Shown here: one piece after another, positions 1-9,812 of the stretch
Position numbering within the stretch: the stretch's first letter is position 1
Layout: each line of letters begins with the position of its first letter
DNA from: Ilyomonas sp964249755
GTDB taxonomy: Bacteria > Bacteroidota > Bacteroidia > Chitinophagales > Chitinophagaceae
Assembly (NCBI GenBank): GCA_964249755.1
Contig: CAXUDB010000002.1
Location: 682,001 to 746,000, forward strand
Direction of reading: 5' to 3'
DNA length: 64,000 bases
Program-made: the position numbers and the translations under genes
The notes under the pieces: generated by a model
What the model was told of the DNA's origin: nothing
Seen by the model: the letters and a program-made list of their open reading frames with translations, nothing else
Databases searched by the model: none

Positions 1-340
1 AGTCCACCACATCCACATCGTGGAAGCAATAAAAGGGTATGTTCATCTTGGTGATGAACTCAAAAGCCGCATCCATCTTGTCACGCGCTCTTTCAACCGC
101 GTCTGCCTTTTGGTTCCATTCAAAGACGTGGGTACCCGGACCAAACGGGTCGGAGCCATCGTTAACAAACGAGTGCCAGTAGGCGCAGGCAAAACGGAAA
201 TGATCTTTGAGTGTTTTGCCGGCAACCATTCGGTTCTCATCGTACCAGCGGAAGGCAAGCGGATTGTCACTCTCTACACCTTCATATTTAATTTGAGATA
301 TCCCTTTAAAGTATTCTTTGTCTCCTAATAAAATATTCAT
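1..340 (-). CDS. xylA: Xylose isomerase, N-terminal part (cut by window edge)
   Basis: Interconverts D-xylose and D-xylulose in the cytoplasm. Read on the minus strand from an ATG at 340, the frame stays open to the window edge and gives 113 residues. They begin MNILLGDKEYFKGI and include LAFRWYDENRMVAGKTLKDH and FYCFHDVDVVD. The histidine of the FHD motif, near residue 107, matches the catalytic His of class II xylose isomerases. The C-terminal part with the metal ligands lies outside the window. Upstream is a 350-base gap with no gene. The shorter frames on both strands over this stretch are shadows. The family assignment is firm; only the N-terminus can be seen. Confidence 0.93.
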   Translation of the reverse strand, partial: MNILLGDKEYFKGISQIKYEGVESDNPLAFRWYDENRMVAGKTLKDHFRFACAYWHSFVNDGSDPFGPGTHVFEWNQKADAVERARDKMDAAFEFITKMNIPFYCFHDVDVVD

Positions 341-691
341 GACGGTTATATTTAGTAAGTAAATAGAAAAATGAAATGGTAGCAAGCGATCCGCATCGTT
401 GTGATATATGAGTTACCGGCTCGCAAGCAATTGAAACAAAAGTGAAGATTAAAACCGTAATCAACAACAAGTTTTCTGCATAACAAAAAGTCGGCTGCAA
501 AAAAACAAAATGAACATGGGAGAAAACTAAGATAGTGTAGAGAAATCTTAAATTAATATGATGTTAGTGTCTATTGAGTTTGACACATTTGTTATCATGG
601 CAATTAAAAAGATGCAATCTGTTTTTTGTGAAAGCATTCGCCTATTATGTAGAATGATTTATAAATCTATACACCTTTGTGTCGTTATGGG
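341..691. other. Intergenic stretch upstream of xylA
   Basis: About 350 A/T-rich bases between the xylA start and the end of the MocA-like gene. It should carry the xylA promoter, but I found no TAnnTTTG box at a convincing distance and no copy of the 16-bp palindrome found around the central sugar locus. The short frame over 306-500 overlaps xylA and looks like chance. Confidence 0.5.
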
Positions 692-1294
692 TTAACTATT
701 AGTTTGTCTTATCTGTAAATCTTGATAATCCTCTTCAGTGTCAATATCAATCGCTCCTTTTTCAAATACAATAGTTGCTACATCATCAGTATATCGCTTC
801 AATAGTTTTTTCGCACCGTCCGTACCAGTAAGCGTTTGCAGAGCAGCGAAATATTTTTTATCAAACAGCACCGGCGTGCCAGTAGTGTCAGTATAAGTAC
901 AAGCTATTATACCTTTACCAGTCTCTTTTTTCTTCTGCATCAGTCTTTCAAAAAGCTCTGCCGAAACAAAGGGCTGGTCACACACGGCGGTAATAATATT
1001 CTTTACAGTATTGGGTTGCAGCAGAGCAGTTTCCATACCCTTTCTGATACCTGACGCCATACCCTCTCGCCAGACTTCATTATAGACAATCATTATTGTT
1101 TTCTTACTCAATGCATTTGCAACATTTTCTTTTTCTGCACCCGTTATCACTACCACCGGAGAGATTGATGCTGCCTGTGCCTCCTCCACCACATGCTCAA
1201 TTAGTGTTTTGTCTTTCCACTGCAAAAGCTGCTTGGGTTTGCCCAGCCTTGATGAACTGCCTGCTGCTAAAATTATGATGCCGGTATCAGTCAT
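692..1294 (-). CDS. MocA-like molybdopterin nucleotidyltransferase
   Basis: A 200-residue NTP-transferase of the MobA/MocA class. The N-terminal IILAAGSSSRLGKPKQLL is the nucleotide-binding loop with its following lysine. VCDQPFVS near residue 105 is the metal-binding aspartate motif (usually DQP or DMP). This family loads CTP or GTP onto molybdopterin. Because it closes an operon for an aldehyde oxidoreductase of the MCD-using type, cytidylyl transfer (MocA) is the likely activity. Its start overlaps the end of the XdhC-like gene by 8 bases, so the two are probably translationally coupled. The family is clear; CTP rather than GTP specificity is inferred from context. Confidence 0.85.
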   Translation of the reverse strand: MTDTGIIILAAGSSSRLGKPKQLLQWKDKTLIEHVVEEAQAASISPVVVITGAEKENVANALSKKTIMIVYNEVWREGMASGIRKGMETALLQPNTVKNIITAVCDQPFVSAELFERLMQKKKETGKGIIACTYTDTTGTPVLFDKKYFAALQTLTGTDGAKKLLKRYTDDVATIVFEKGAIDIDTEEDYQDLQIRQTNS

Positions 1295-2420
1295 AAATAG
1301 TGCTGTTGTTTTCGCTTCGTTGATGAATGGTCGTCCCTTTATCTTTCAGCCATCCGCCCTTTCTTTCATTTAATGCGGCTTTGATTTCTGCCACGATGGA
1401 AACTGCAATTTCCTCAGCCGTTTCAGCACCAATGTCCAGCCCTACCGGCGCATGAATTCTTGCGCGTTGCTCATTAGAAATAAATACAGCTTCAGCCTCC
1501 AGATCATTATACATCCGCTGTATTTTCTTTTTTGGACCAAGTACACCTATGTAGCCGGCAGAGGTTGAAAGCAACAATTTTAGCAGCGCCAGATCGTAAT
1601 TGTAATTGTGTGTCATCAACAGAAAAACAGTGTGTCTGTCTATTTTCATTCCTTTCAGCACTTCATCCGGCTGTGCCACGCGCACATCATCCGCTTGCGG
1701 AAAACGCGCTGCCGTAGCATGTGTGTTTCTGCCATCAACTACCGTGGCTTGCCAGCCAAGCAGCGCAGCCATTTGCACCAATGGCTGCACGTCGTTCCCG
1801 GCGCCGGCAATTACCATTGAAACGACAGGAGGGATAAACTCAAGAAAAGCAGTGAACTTACCTTCTTCAGATAAATAGTTATGCGTGGAAGAAGCCCGGT
1901 TCAACAAAGCTTCACGAGCATCGGCTTCAATTGTTACATCCGGCAATGTCAACAGTCGCGAAATGGTCTCGTTCTGCCGGTGCAGCAAAGCTGTCCCCGG
2001 TTGTGAAGAGGAAACTAAAGAGAACAGCGTAACCAGAACCGCGCTTTCCCGCTTCTCTGTTATTCGTTGCAATAGTTCAATTGGGTTATTCTCTTTAGTA
2101 ATGGGCTCGAACAAGATGTGCACGATGCCGTTGCAACCCAACTGCACGCCAAACTTCGCATCGTCTTCGTCGGTGGTATCGTATGTAACCAGTTTGTTTT
2201 GTTGTTGATGAATAGCAAGTAAAGCTTTGCGCAACGCATCACCTTCCAGGCATCCACCGCTGATGGCGCCGGTGAGTTCACCTTCTTCCGTTACCAACAT
2301 GCGTGCCCCCGGCCGGCGGTAAGAAGAACCTACCACATGCACAACAGTGGCTAAAGCTGCTTTCCTGCCTTGCTGAACAGCTATGGTAAAGGCATTAATA
2401 ATGTCTCTGATTTCTTTCAT
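1287..2420 (-). CDS. XdhC/CoxI-family molybdenum cofactor insertion protein (PaoD-like)
   Basis: A 377-residue XdhC-family protein. XdhC proteins bind the molybdenum cofactor, promote its sulfuration and hand it to the apo-enzyme. The N-terminal domain carries the family signature VVGSSYRRPGARMLV followed by SGGCLEGD (residues about 28-60). The C-terminal Rossmann-like domain (about 200-350) has VIAGAGNDVQPL and YIGVLGPKKK. Its ATG shares a base with the TGA of the upstream molybdopterin subunit (TGATG), which indicates coupled translation. The placement mirrors E. coli PaoD behind PaoABC. Cytoplasmic. Confidence 0.93.
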   Translation of the reverse strand: MKEIRDIINAFTIAVQQGRKAALATVVHVVGSSYRRPGARMLVTEEGELTGAISGGCLEGDALRKALLAIHQQQNKLVTYDTTDEDDAKFGVQLGCNGIVHILFEPITKENNPIELLQRITEKRESAVLVTLFSLVSSSQPGTALLHRQNETISRLLTLPDVTIEADAREALLNRASSTHNYLSEEGKFTAFLEFIPPVVSMVIAGAGNDVQPLVQMAALLGWQATVVDGRNTHATAARFPQADDVRVAQPDEVLKGMKIDRHTVFLLMTHNYNYDLALLKLLLSTSAGYIGVLGPKKKIQRMYNDLEAEAVFISNEQRARIHAPVGLDIGAETAEEIAVSIVAEIKAALNERKGGWLKDKGTTIHQRSENNSTIYD

Positions 2421-4714
2421 CAGGATAACAATTTGTCCAGCGTAATAGGCAGACTTCTTACGCGCTTGCCCGTGGCATTAAATACTGCATTGGCAATGGC
2501 CGCAGCTGTACCTGTAATACCAATTTCGCCAATGCCGTGTGCACCTAATGGCGTATGCTCGTCTGGAATATCATTATAGATCACTTCAATGTGCGGCACG
2601 TCAGCATTTACGGGCACATGATATTCAGTGAGTGAAGCATTTATGATTCTTCCGTTGCGTTCGTCAAAAAACGTTTCCTCCATAAGCGCCATGCCAATGC
2701 CCATGATGATACCACCGCGAAACTGACTGCTTGCCGTTTTCGGATTGAGAATTCTTCCGGTATCGAATGAACCCACCCAGCGCGATATCCTGATCTCACC
2801 CGTTATATCGTTCACTCTTACTTCGCAAAACTGCGCACCGTAAGATTGCATCGAATATTTCATAATTTCTGTGGGCATAGCGGCAGCGGCTTCCACTTCT
2901 ATAAAGCTTTTTTCTGCTGCCTTTAAAATATCACCGTAAGACTGTTTTTTTGAACTATCTTTTTTACTGGTAAGACCGCCGTTTTTTAACTCCACCTCTT
3001 CTGCTTTCAGCTTGTAAAGCGGCGAGTTTTTATCTTCCTTCACCAGAGCAAACAATTCTTTCAACAGCTTATCTGCTGTTGCTGCAATAGCTGCAGAAAT
3101 GCTGATAGTTTGGTTAGAGCCGCCTGCCTGTGCTGACTGCGGTAAGTCTGAATCGCCATACTGAAAGGATACTTTTTCTATTGAAAGACCCAGCCTGTCG
3201 GCGGCATGTTGCAGTTGTACGGTTGCTGTGCCCATACCCATTTCGTGGGCGGCTGCTTTTACGATGGCTGTTCCATCTGCATAGAGATTGATTTTCGCAG
3301 TGGAAGGCATTCGATAAACAGGATACATAGCCGTAGCCACACCTTGTCCTACCCACCATTCGCCATCGCGTTGCGAACGCAGCGGCTGGTGCTGCCAGCC
3401 AAATTTTTTTGCGCCACGGCGATAAGCTTCCGTTAAGTGCCGCAACGAAAACTCAGTGCCTTTCACCGGGTCTTCGGATGGTTCATTCAAAGCTCGCAAT
3501 TCAACCGGGTCCATGTTCAGCTGGTGCGCCAATTCGTCCACAGCCGACTCTAGTGCAAAGGTGCCGATAGACTCACCGGGCGCCCGCATAAAAGTGTTGG
3601 CAACGGTGTTTAAGTTGAAGGCTTTTTGCTCGATATAAAAACTTTTAGCCGCATACAAATGGCGGACAGGAAAGGAAAACTGCTCGGGAAAATTATTGTG
3701 TTTTGTTGTAGCAGTAAACCCGGTATGAATGATGGCTAAAAATTTCCCGCCTGCATCGGCGCCTATAGCAACTTTTTGTTCTGAAGCCGTGCGGCCGCCG
3801 ATGATACGGAATACACCTTCCCGCGACAGTGCAAGCTTCACTGGTCGCCCGGTTTGTTTGGCGGCCATAGCACAAAGCGCCGTGCTCATCCACATTGTAC
3901 CTTTGCCTCCAAAGCCGCCGCCCACAAATGGAGCAATAACGTGTACTTCCTCCGGCTTCAGCGAAAACAATTCGGCAACGGTAGCCTTAACGCCCCAAAG
4001 ATTCTGCGTGGTATCAAACAAAATCAAGCGGCCATCTTCTTTAAAAAAAGCAATGGATGCATGTGGTTCGATAGCATTGTGGTTGTATTTGGGCGTGTGA
4101 TAAATTTGATCAGTTTGATAGGCTGCGGCTTTCAACTCCTTCTCTGCATGACCTATCTTTATTTCTGCCGGCTCACCTAAGATGGCAGACGGCGTTTTGC
4201 CCTCGTTCTTATGTACTTCAAAAGATATTTTGGCCTCGTCTGTTTTATAGGTTGCGGTAATCAGTGTTGAAGCGTATTCTGCCTCTTCCTGTGTTTGCGC
4301 CACCACTATAGCAATGGGCTGACCATTCCATTCAATATTTTCATCTTGCAGGATAGGTAGTTCGCTTGCCGCCACACCTTTGCCGCGACCGCCAGGGCTA
4401 AAGACTATTGGGTCATTTAATTTCAGGCTATTTTGATGAGTGATGATGCTAATAACGCCTTTCGCTTTTTCGGCCGCAGAAATGTCTATGCTTTTTATTT
4501 TCCCTTTAGCAATGTTGCTGTAGGCAAGCGCTGCGTAGCATATATTATCCAAACTGTATTCTGCCGTAAATTTGGCTTCGCCGGTTATCTTTAACTGACC
4601 ATCCACCCTATCAATGGGTTGACCGATGTATTCTTTTTGCTGAATCAGTTTATCAGGCTTTTTATCGGGTGTAGCCTGCACCACCATTTCCATAATCTTC
4701 TGTAAAAAACTCAT
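2420..4714 (-). CDS. Aldehyde/xanthine-type oxidoreductase, molybdopterin-binding subunit (PaoC-like)
   Basis: A 764-residue large subunit of the xanthine oxidase family. The small a/b hammerhead domain (about 30-150) begins IGQPIDRVDGQLKITGEAKF. It is followed by the two molybdopterin-binding regions, with VGGGFGGKG near 275 and the C-terminal GIGEIG, whose Glu near 730 is the expected catalytic base. A length near 730-770 fits three-subunit enzymes of the PaoC type rather than fused xanthine dehydrogenases. It lies 7 bases after the FAD subunit and ends on the start of the XdhC gene. The substrate cannot be read from the sequence; aromatic or aliphatic aldehydes are likely. Confidence 0.93.
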   Translation of the reverse strand: MSFLQKIMEMVVQATPDKKPDKLIQQKEYIGQPIDRVDGQLKITGEAKFTAEYSLDNICYAALAYSNIAKGKIKSIDISAAEKAKGVISIITHQNSLKLNDPIVFSPGGRGKGVAASELPILQDENIEWNGQPIAIVVAQTQEEAEYASTLITATYKTDEAKISFEVHKNEGKTPSAILGEPAEIKIGHAEKELKAAAYQTDQIYHTPKYNHNAIEPHASIAFFKEDGRLILFDTTQNLWGVKATVAELFSLKPEEVHVIAPFVGGGFGGKGTMWMSTALCAMAAKQTGRPVKLALSREGVFRIIGGRTASEQKVAIGADAGGKFLAIIHTGFTATTKHNNFPEQFSFPVRHLYAAKSFYIEQKAFNLNTVANTFMRAPGESIGTFALESAVDELAHQLNMDPVELRALNEPSEDPVKGTEFSLRHLTEAYRRGAKKFGWQHQPLRSQRDGEWWVGQGVATAMYPVYRMPSTAKINLYADGTAIVKAAAHEMGMGTATVQLQHAADRLGLSIEKVSFQYGDSDLPQSAQAGGSNQTISISAAIAATADKLLKELFALVKEDKNSPLYKLKAEEVELKNGGLTSKKDSSKKQSYGDILKAAEKSFIEVEAAAAMPTEIMKYSMQSYGAQFCEVRVNDITGEIRISRWVGSFDTGRILNPKTASSQFRGGIIMGIGMALMEETFFDERNGRIINASLTEYHVPVNADVPHIEVIYNDIPDEHTPLGAHGIGEIGITGTAAAIANAVFNATGKRVRSLPITLDKLLS

Positions 4715-4721
4715 GCGGAAA

Positions 4722-5705
4722 TTATTTATTGGCGAGTTCGTATAAAGCGTTTACAATTATTCGTTTGGCCAATTCAATTTTGAATATGTTATGTTCAAAG
4801 CCTTTGGCACCGGATAATTCTGTTTCAGCGGCTGCAATAAAATTCTGTTCCGAGGCTTCTTTGCCAGTCAAAAACTGCTCAGCCTTATAGGCACGCCAGG
4901 GCTTATGTGCTACGCCACCTAAAGCCATGCGGACATTCTGTATTGTATTGTTCTTTACTTCCAACGCCGCGGCCACGCTTACCAAAGCAAATGCATAGCT
5001 GGCTCGGTCCCGCACTTTACGGTAAAGAGAATTCTTAGCAAAAGGCAAAGAAGGAAGAATGACAGCAGTAATTAACTCATCGTTTTGTAAAACCGTTTCC
5101 TTTTGCGGTTTGCTGCCCGGCAAAAGGTGAAACTCTGTAAAGGGAACTCTGCGCTCACCATTTCTTCCTTTTATAAGAATAGTTGCATCCAACATTGCCA
5201 TAGCTACGCACATATCGGATGGATGTGTTGCAATGCAACTCTCGGAGGTGCCGAGGATAGCATGAATACGGTTGTAACCACCAATAGCATCGCAACCACT
5301 GCCGGGTTTACGTTTGTTGCAATGGGCTGTTTCATCGTAAAAATAATAGCAGCGGGTGCGCTGCAGAATGTTGCCGCCTGTAGTTGCCATATTGCGCAGT
5401 TGCGCCGATGCACCGTTCAAAATGGCTTCTGATAAAACAGGGTATCGCTGACGTATTAAAGGATGGGCTGCTAACTGTGCGTTGCGCACAAGAGCTCCAA
5501 TTTGCAGGCTGCCGTCAGGCAATTCGATTATTGCGTTGAAAGGTAAATGCGTTATATCAATCACCGTATCGGGCTGCTCAATATTCTCCCGCATCAGGTC
5601 AATTAGATTGGTGCCGCCGCCCAACCACTTTGCGCCGTTTTGGGTTGCAATTTCTTCTATGGCAGCCGCCGGCTCAGTTGCCTTAATATAAGTAAACGGT
5701 TTCAT
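4722..5705 (-). CDS. Aldehyde oxidoreductase FAD-binding subunit (PaoB-like, extra Fe-S cysteines)
   Basis: FAD subunit of the molybdenum hydroxylase. I start it at the ATG at 5705 (MKPFTYIKATEPAA), because the 11 residues available further upstream run deep into the previous gene and do not look like family sequence. The FAD loop KWLGGGTNLIDLM and the TTGGNILQRTRC motif are typical. The following CYYFYDETAHCNKRKPGSGC region and a later Cys match the insertion that binds an extra 4Fe-4S cluster in E. coli PaoB. This supports a PaoABC-like enzyme over xanthine dehydrogenase. It overlaps the 2Fe-2S subunit by 23 bases. Confidence 0.9.
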   Translation of the reverse strand: MKPFTYIKATEPAAAIEEIATQNGAKWLGGGTNLIDLMRENIEQPDTVIDITHLPFNAIIELPDGSLQIGALVRNAQLAAHPLIRQRYPVLSEAILNGASAQLRNMATTGGNILQRTRCYYFYDETAHCNKRKPGSGCDAIGGYNRIHAILGTSESCIATHPSDMCVAMAMLDATILIKGRNGERRVPFTEFHLLPGSKPQKETVLQNDELITAVILPSLPFAKNSLYRKVRDRASYAFALVSVAAALEVKNNTIQNVRMALGGVAHKPWRAYKAEQFLTGKEASEQNFIAAAETELSGAKGFEHNIFKIELAKRIIVNALYELANK

Positions 5706-6246
5706 TGGCTTTGGTGTTTTGTTTGCTTTGATAAACATTTTGTATGGCTTCTACGATGCCCACATAAGCACCGCAGCGGCAAAGGTTTCCGCTCATCCGT
5801 TCCTTGATCTCCTGTTCCGAAAATTCAAAGCTTTCGGCACTTACATCTGGCGACACCGCGCTGGGCATACCATTTTTAAATTCATTCAGCATAGCTGTGG
5901 CAGAGCAAATTTGTCCCGGTGTGCAATAGCCACATTGAAATCCATCGTGTTCTATAAATGCAGCTTGCATAGCACTGAGTGTTTCTTCTCCGGCTAATCC
6001 TTCAATGGTAGTAATCTCTTTGTCTTCGTATTGAACTGCCAGTGTGAGGCAGGAATTGATACGTTCGCCATTTACCAGTACTGTGCACGCGCCACACGCG
6101 CCCTGGTTGCATCCTTTTTTCGTTCCGGTCAAACCTGCATACTCGCGCAAAGCATCCAACAGTGAGGTTCGCGGATCAAGTTCCAGGTGATGTTCTTTGC
6201 CGTTGATGCGCAGCATACACGAAAGTCCGACGGAATTTGGTTTCAT
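5683..6246 (-). CDS. Aldehyde oxidoreductase 2Fe-2S subunit (PaoA-like)
   Basis: A 187-residue electron-transfer subunit with two 2Fe-2S centres. The N-terminal plant-ferredoxin-type ligands are in GCNQGACGACTVLVNG plus a later Cys (residues about 45-67). The second set is in CGYCTPG and NLCRCGAY (about 115-160). E. coli PaoA carries a Tat signal and the enzyme is periplasmic. Here the protein begins MKPNSVGLSCMLRING with no twin arginine or hydrophobic segment, so I infer a cytoplasmic enzyme. An internal start at residue 11 (MLRING) is possible. It is the first gene of a five-gene minus-strand operon ending with the MocA-like gene. Confidence 0.93.
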   Translation of the reverse strand: MKPNSVGLSCMLRINGKEHHLELDPRTSLLDALREYAGLTGTKKGCNQGACGACTVLVNGERINSCLTLAVQYEDKEITTIEGLAGEETLSAMQAAFIEHDGFQCGYCTPGQICSATAMLNEFKNGMPSAVSPDVSAESFEFSEQEIKERMSGNLCRCGAYVGIVEAIQNVYQSKQNTKANETVYLY

Positions 6247-6802
6247 GGAAAAGTGTTGGGAAAATTGATAAATACAAATTACAACTTATTGCAAAATGCA
6301 GGCCGGGGAAGCTTTGCATTAGCTTTGGATAAACCGAAAAGAGAACTTGATCTTACACGAATGAAAGAGAGCAAGATTGGTAAACAAATCAATTGTTGAT
6401 GGTAGAAAAGTTTCCAGATGGTGTCCTTGCAAGATAAGATTGCAGATGGTGTAATAACTCTGGTGACAGAATGGTTATAAAAAGGAGAGGATTGTCCGTC
6501 TCGCGAAGGTAATTATAGCCGGGTAAAAGAGTAAAAATCGGGTAGTGTTATAGTTTGAAAATAACAGGTTAGGTTCACCAGTTTTCTCCTTCGTTCCTGC
6601 AATTCTGATTCTGCACTTTCTACGGTGATTAGTTTGTTTTTTCATAATAAGAAAGATCAATCATTGCCTTATCTAACTCTATTTTCTTCAACTCATTATT
6701 AACGGATAAATTGTTGATTTCAACTTTTGTTTAAGCAAGTCTAACAGCAAGTAATATGAATACTAATGAGTACAAATAATTGCACGAGGTCGTTAAACAA
6801 CA
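6247..6802. other. Intergenic stretch without a recognisable gene
   Basis: About 555 A/T-rich bases between the Pao-like operon start and the end of the phospholipase C gene. Short frames here show no family resemblance. A half-site TTTAAGC near 6730 resembles the palindrome described for the central locus but lacks the second half. The promoter of the oxidoreductase operon must lie near 6250-6350; no clear TAnnTTTG box was found. Confidence 0.45.
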
Positions 6803-9313
6803 TCACACCATCCTTCCCATCACCGGGTCTGTCTTGCTTTCTTTCCCTGTCTCGATTCTGCCCGCATACCGTTTCCCAAAGTCTTTATCACCATCATTCA
6901 ACATAACAGTAAAGTCATACCAGCCATTGCTCTTTACTGTATCAATCAATATCGTTTCTGTTTTGTCAGCCGCTATCACTTTCTTTTGAGTTGTGTTTCC
7001 ATATGCCTCATCCATCATCATTACCGTTTGCGGCGCACCACTTTTATTCACAATGGTTGCAACCGCAGTATTATCTTGATAAGTAATTGTTACTTCTATG
7101 TTCTTACTCTTTGCGCTTCCCCAAAACAACCTATAAAACCCATTCGGACCATACACAGTTAAATGATACTGGTCGTTATTAAAGTCGGAGAAACTCCACT
7201 CTTCACTCACGCTATCTCCTGCCTCTGTTGCATACGCCTGGTGCAGCAAAGCATTTGCTTTATAACCTCTCGCATGCACCGTAAACGGCGCACCCGCCGA
7301 CTTCTTTCCAAACACCGCCTTCCCCGCAGAGAAATGGATATCAAAGCCCTTTCCGTCCTCACTCACATTCCCATCCACATACAGCTCATACGGCAGCGCA
7401 CACGCATTCCTTATGCCCTTCTCCTGCACCGGTATCAAGGGATGCCTGCCGGGATGGTCAATCAACGCTCTTTGTTCCTCAATAGGTATTTTTTTATAGT
7501 TATCCGGTACTTCCTTAAACTTCGCCTCATGTATACTTTCCACAAATTCATCCCTCTTCACAAACTTCACCTCCACCTGCTTCCCGTCATACTTTCTAAA
7601 AGCAGATGTCAAATTTCCACACACCGCTCTTCTCCACGTACTGATATTCGTCTCCTGTATCTTCTTCCCATATTTCTTTTCTAAAAATTCTTCCAGAAAC
7701 TGCAACGATGACGTATGATCAAACACCTCGCTGTTCACCCATCCGCCACGGCTCCAGGGCGAGGCTATCACCAGCGGCACCCGGTAACCCAATCCAATCG
7801 AACTTTCGCGCAGGTATTCCTCCTTCGCATCGGCGCGCTTGCGCTCCTGTTCCAGTGTTACAAAGTCAATGCTTGTATCAATTCCCTTGGATGTTTTTCC
7901 AGTCATCGGCTCTTTTGGGTTGGGTGCCGTAAACGGCGATGCATGGTCATAATACCCGTCATTCTCATCGTATGTCAAAATAAAGATGGTCTTCTTCCAC
8001 ACCTCCGGGTTTTTCGTCAGGATGTCCATCACTTCCGATACATACCACGCTCCATACCAAGCTGAGCTTGGGTGGTCCGAAAACGTTTCCGGCGCCACAA
8101 GCCAGCTCACCGTTGGCAGCTTCCCGTTATTTACATCCTCCCGAAACTGGTACAGCACATCACCCTTCGGCACCTTCACTTCGCGTTGCGTACCATTATC
8201 ATTATAGGTTAGCGTTTCCAATTCGTAAAAATGCGGGTCATTCCGGTTGTTACAAAATGCCTTTTCGTGTATTGCCTTCTCCCGCGCCGACAGCGCTTCA
8301 TATTTCTCCCTCGTATAAATAGTTGCTTCCTTCTTCACCTTTTCCAGCCTGTCCTTCGCCTCTGCCAGCCGCTTCTTCTGCTGCTCGCTTTCCTCATTCT
8401 TAGCTGACGACGAATGCACCACGTCTTCCAGTGTTGCAATTTCTTTTGGCAGCTCCACCTGTGCTTTTTTAAGGTAGTTAATATACCGTTCCGATAGCTT
8501 CACGTTATACTGCGTAAAATATTCCAGCGGGTTATCTCCAAAGTTTGACATCCATTCATCTTGTTCACCTGTATAGCCACCATCCACACTAATGTCGTTT
8601 TGGTACACCTTCCACGTTACCTCGTTTTCTTCCAGCCGTTCCGGGTAAGTTTTCCAGCTCACCATCGTATCATAGTCCGCATCTTCATTCCACACGTTGG
8701 CCTGCACGGTGTCATCATTCGTTCCACGAATCGTTCCGCTCCAGAAGTACAGCCGGTTCGGCGTCGTGCCCGTTAGCGACGAGCAAAAGTTCTGATCACA
8801 CACCGTGAAGGCATCCGCCAGCGAGTAATAAAACGGGATGTCTTCGCGGTTATAATATCCCATCGTCATGGGTATTTTTTTATAATCGTCCTGCCAGGGC
8901 TGTTTCACATGCAGCCATTTATCATAGTGTCCTTCGTTGCGTGCATCCACCTGGTTTGTCCAGCTATGCGGCAGCGAGCTCATCCATGTCGCCTTTGTGT
9001 TTTTTATGTCAAGCCGAAACGGCGCATAGGTATTACCATCCTTATCTGTTTGCAGCCACACTGCATTCCGGTTAGGCAGTATCATTGCGCGCGGATCGTT
9101 AAAGCCCCTCACGCCCTGCAGTGTGCCATAGGTATGATCAAACGAGCGATTCTCCTGCATCAGGAACACGATGTGCTCTGCATCTAAGTATGTGCTGCCT
9201 ACCGCAGGATCTATTGCCATTGCCTTCTGTATAGATGCCGGTAGCATACTCCATACACCCGCACCACCTGCCAGCAGTGACGCTTTCTTTATAAAGTCCC
9301 GTCTTGATTCCAT
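6803..9313 (-). CDS. Tat-exported phosphocholine-type phospholipase C
   Basis: An 836-residue phosphoesterase-family enzyme of the bacterial PLC type that splits phosphatidylcholine or sphingomyelin head groups outside the cytoplasm. The N-terminus SRRDFIKKASLLAGGAGV is a Tat signal. The catalytic core starts HIVFLMQENRSFDHTYGTL (near residue 50). SDHPSSAWYGAWYVSEVMD and LTYDENDGYYDHASPF are typical of the family. The last 170 residues form the two repeated C-terminal beta domains of these enzymes, including YELYVDGNVS and NGFYRLFWG. It appears monocistronic. Head-group specificity is inferred from family resemblance only. Confidence 0.92.
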   Translation of the reverse strand: MESRRDFIKKASLLAGGAGVWSMLPASIQKAMAIDPAVGSTYLDAEHIVFLMQENRSFDHTYGTLQGVRGFNDPRAMILPNRNAVWLQTDKDGNTYAPFRLDIKNTKATWMSSLPHSWTNQVDARNEGHYDKWLHVKQPWQDDYKKIPMTMGYYNREDIPFYYSLADAFTVCDQNFCSSLTGTTPNRLYFWSGTIRGTNDDTVQANVWNEDADYDTMVSWKTYPERLEENEVTWKVYQNDISVDGGYTGEQDEWMSNFGDNPLEYFTQYNVKLSERYINYLKKAQVELPKEIATLEDVVHSSSAKNEESEQQKKRLAEAKDRLEKVKKEATIYTREKYEALSAREKAIHEKAFCNNRNDPHFYELETLTYNDNGTQREVKVPKGDVLYQFREDVNNGKLPTVSWLVAPETFSDHPSSAWYGAWYVSEVMDILTKNPEVWKKTIFILTYDENDGYYDHASPFTAPNPKEPMTGKTSKGIDTSIDFVTLEQERKRADAKEEYLRESSIGLGYRVPLVIASPWSRGGWVNSEVFDHTSSLQFLEEFLEKKYGKKIQETNISTWRRAVCGNLTSAFRKYDGKQVEVKFVKRDEFVESIHEAKFKEVPDNYKKIPIEEQRALIDHPGRHPLIPVQEKGIRNACALPYELYVDGNVSEDGKGFDIHFSAGKAVFGKKSAGAPFTVHARGYKANALLHQAYATEAGDSVSEEWSFSDFNNDQYHLTVYGPNGFYRLFWGSAKSKNIEVTITYQDNTAVATIVNKSGAPQTVMMMDEAYGNTTQKKVIAADKTETILIDTVKSNGWYDFTVMLNDGDKDFGKRYAGRIETGKESKTDPVMGRMV

Positions 9314-9812
9314 AGTCTTTTATTGTGTAGTTAAAAATATGAAGGGCAGGAGAGAAACTGTGTTGAGGAAAGTGAATTAAAGAAGAGTTAATATAAGAAC
9401 GTGAGTGAGAAACAATCAATTCCTTCTGACCAAGTGTACACTTACCCTCATCGCGCGGCTATTAATAATAGTATAGATCACCCTCATCTGCGGCGAATGC
9501 TCGAGTGCAATAATACAAATCAAAGAATTTGGACTACATAGAAGAATAAACAATGGAAAATAGATATTGCTTTGTGGTGACTGCTATATAAAAAGCTATC
9601 CCTTCTACAGTTTGCTTTTTCCTTCTTTGGAAGTTTTCTCACTCTACTAAATTCTTTATTGTTCTTAAGCTGGGAACTTTCTAAGCAAGTTGAAAATAGT
9701 GTTTATAGAAACTAAGTTCTATGGTTAAGTTAAGGCAGTTAAAAAGTCCTGTATGGTGTCGAAAAGCAGATCAAAAGGAGCTGCTTTTTTATTTTGAATG
9801 TCACAAAAAATT
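9314..9812. other. Intergenic stretch with a weak hairpin
   Basis: A gene-free, A/T-rich stretch between the phospholipase C start and the phosphodiesterase pseudogene. Around 9761-9790 AAAAGCAG and CTGCTTTT form an 8-bp stem with an 11-base loop and a T run. No supported coding frame is present; the minus-strand frame over 9725-9952 has no family resemblance. Confidence 0.4.

Noticed and set aside
6726..6741. TTTAAGC half-site resembling the LacI-type palindrome upstream of the phospholipase C end
   Set aside because: Only one half matches; the other half and the central CG are absent, and it lies downstream of the gene rather than at a promoter.
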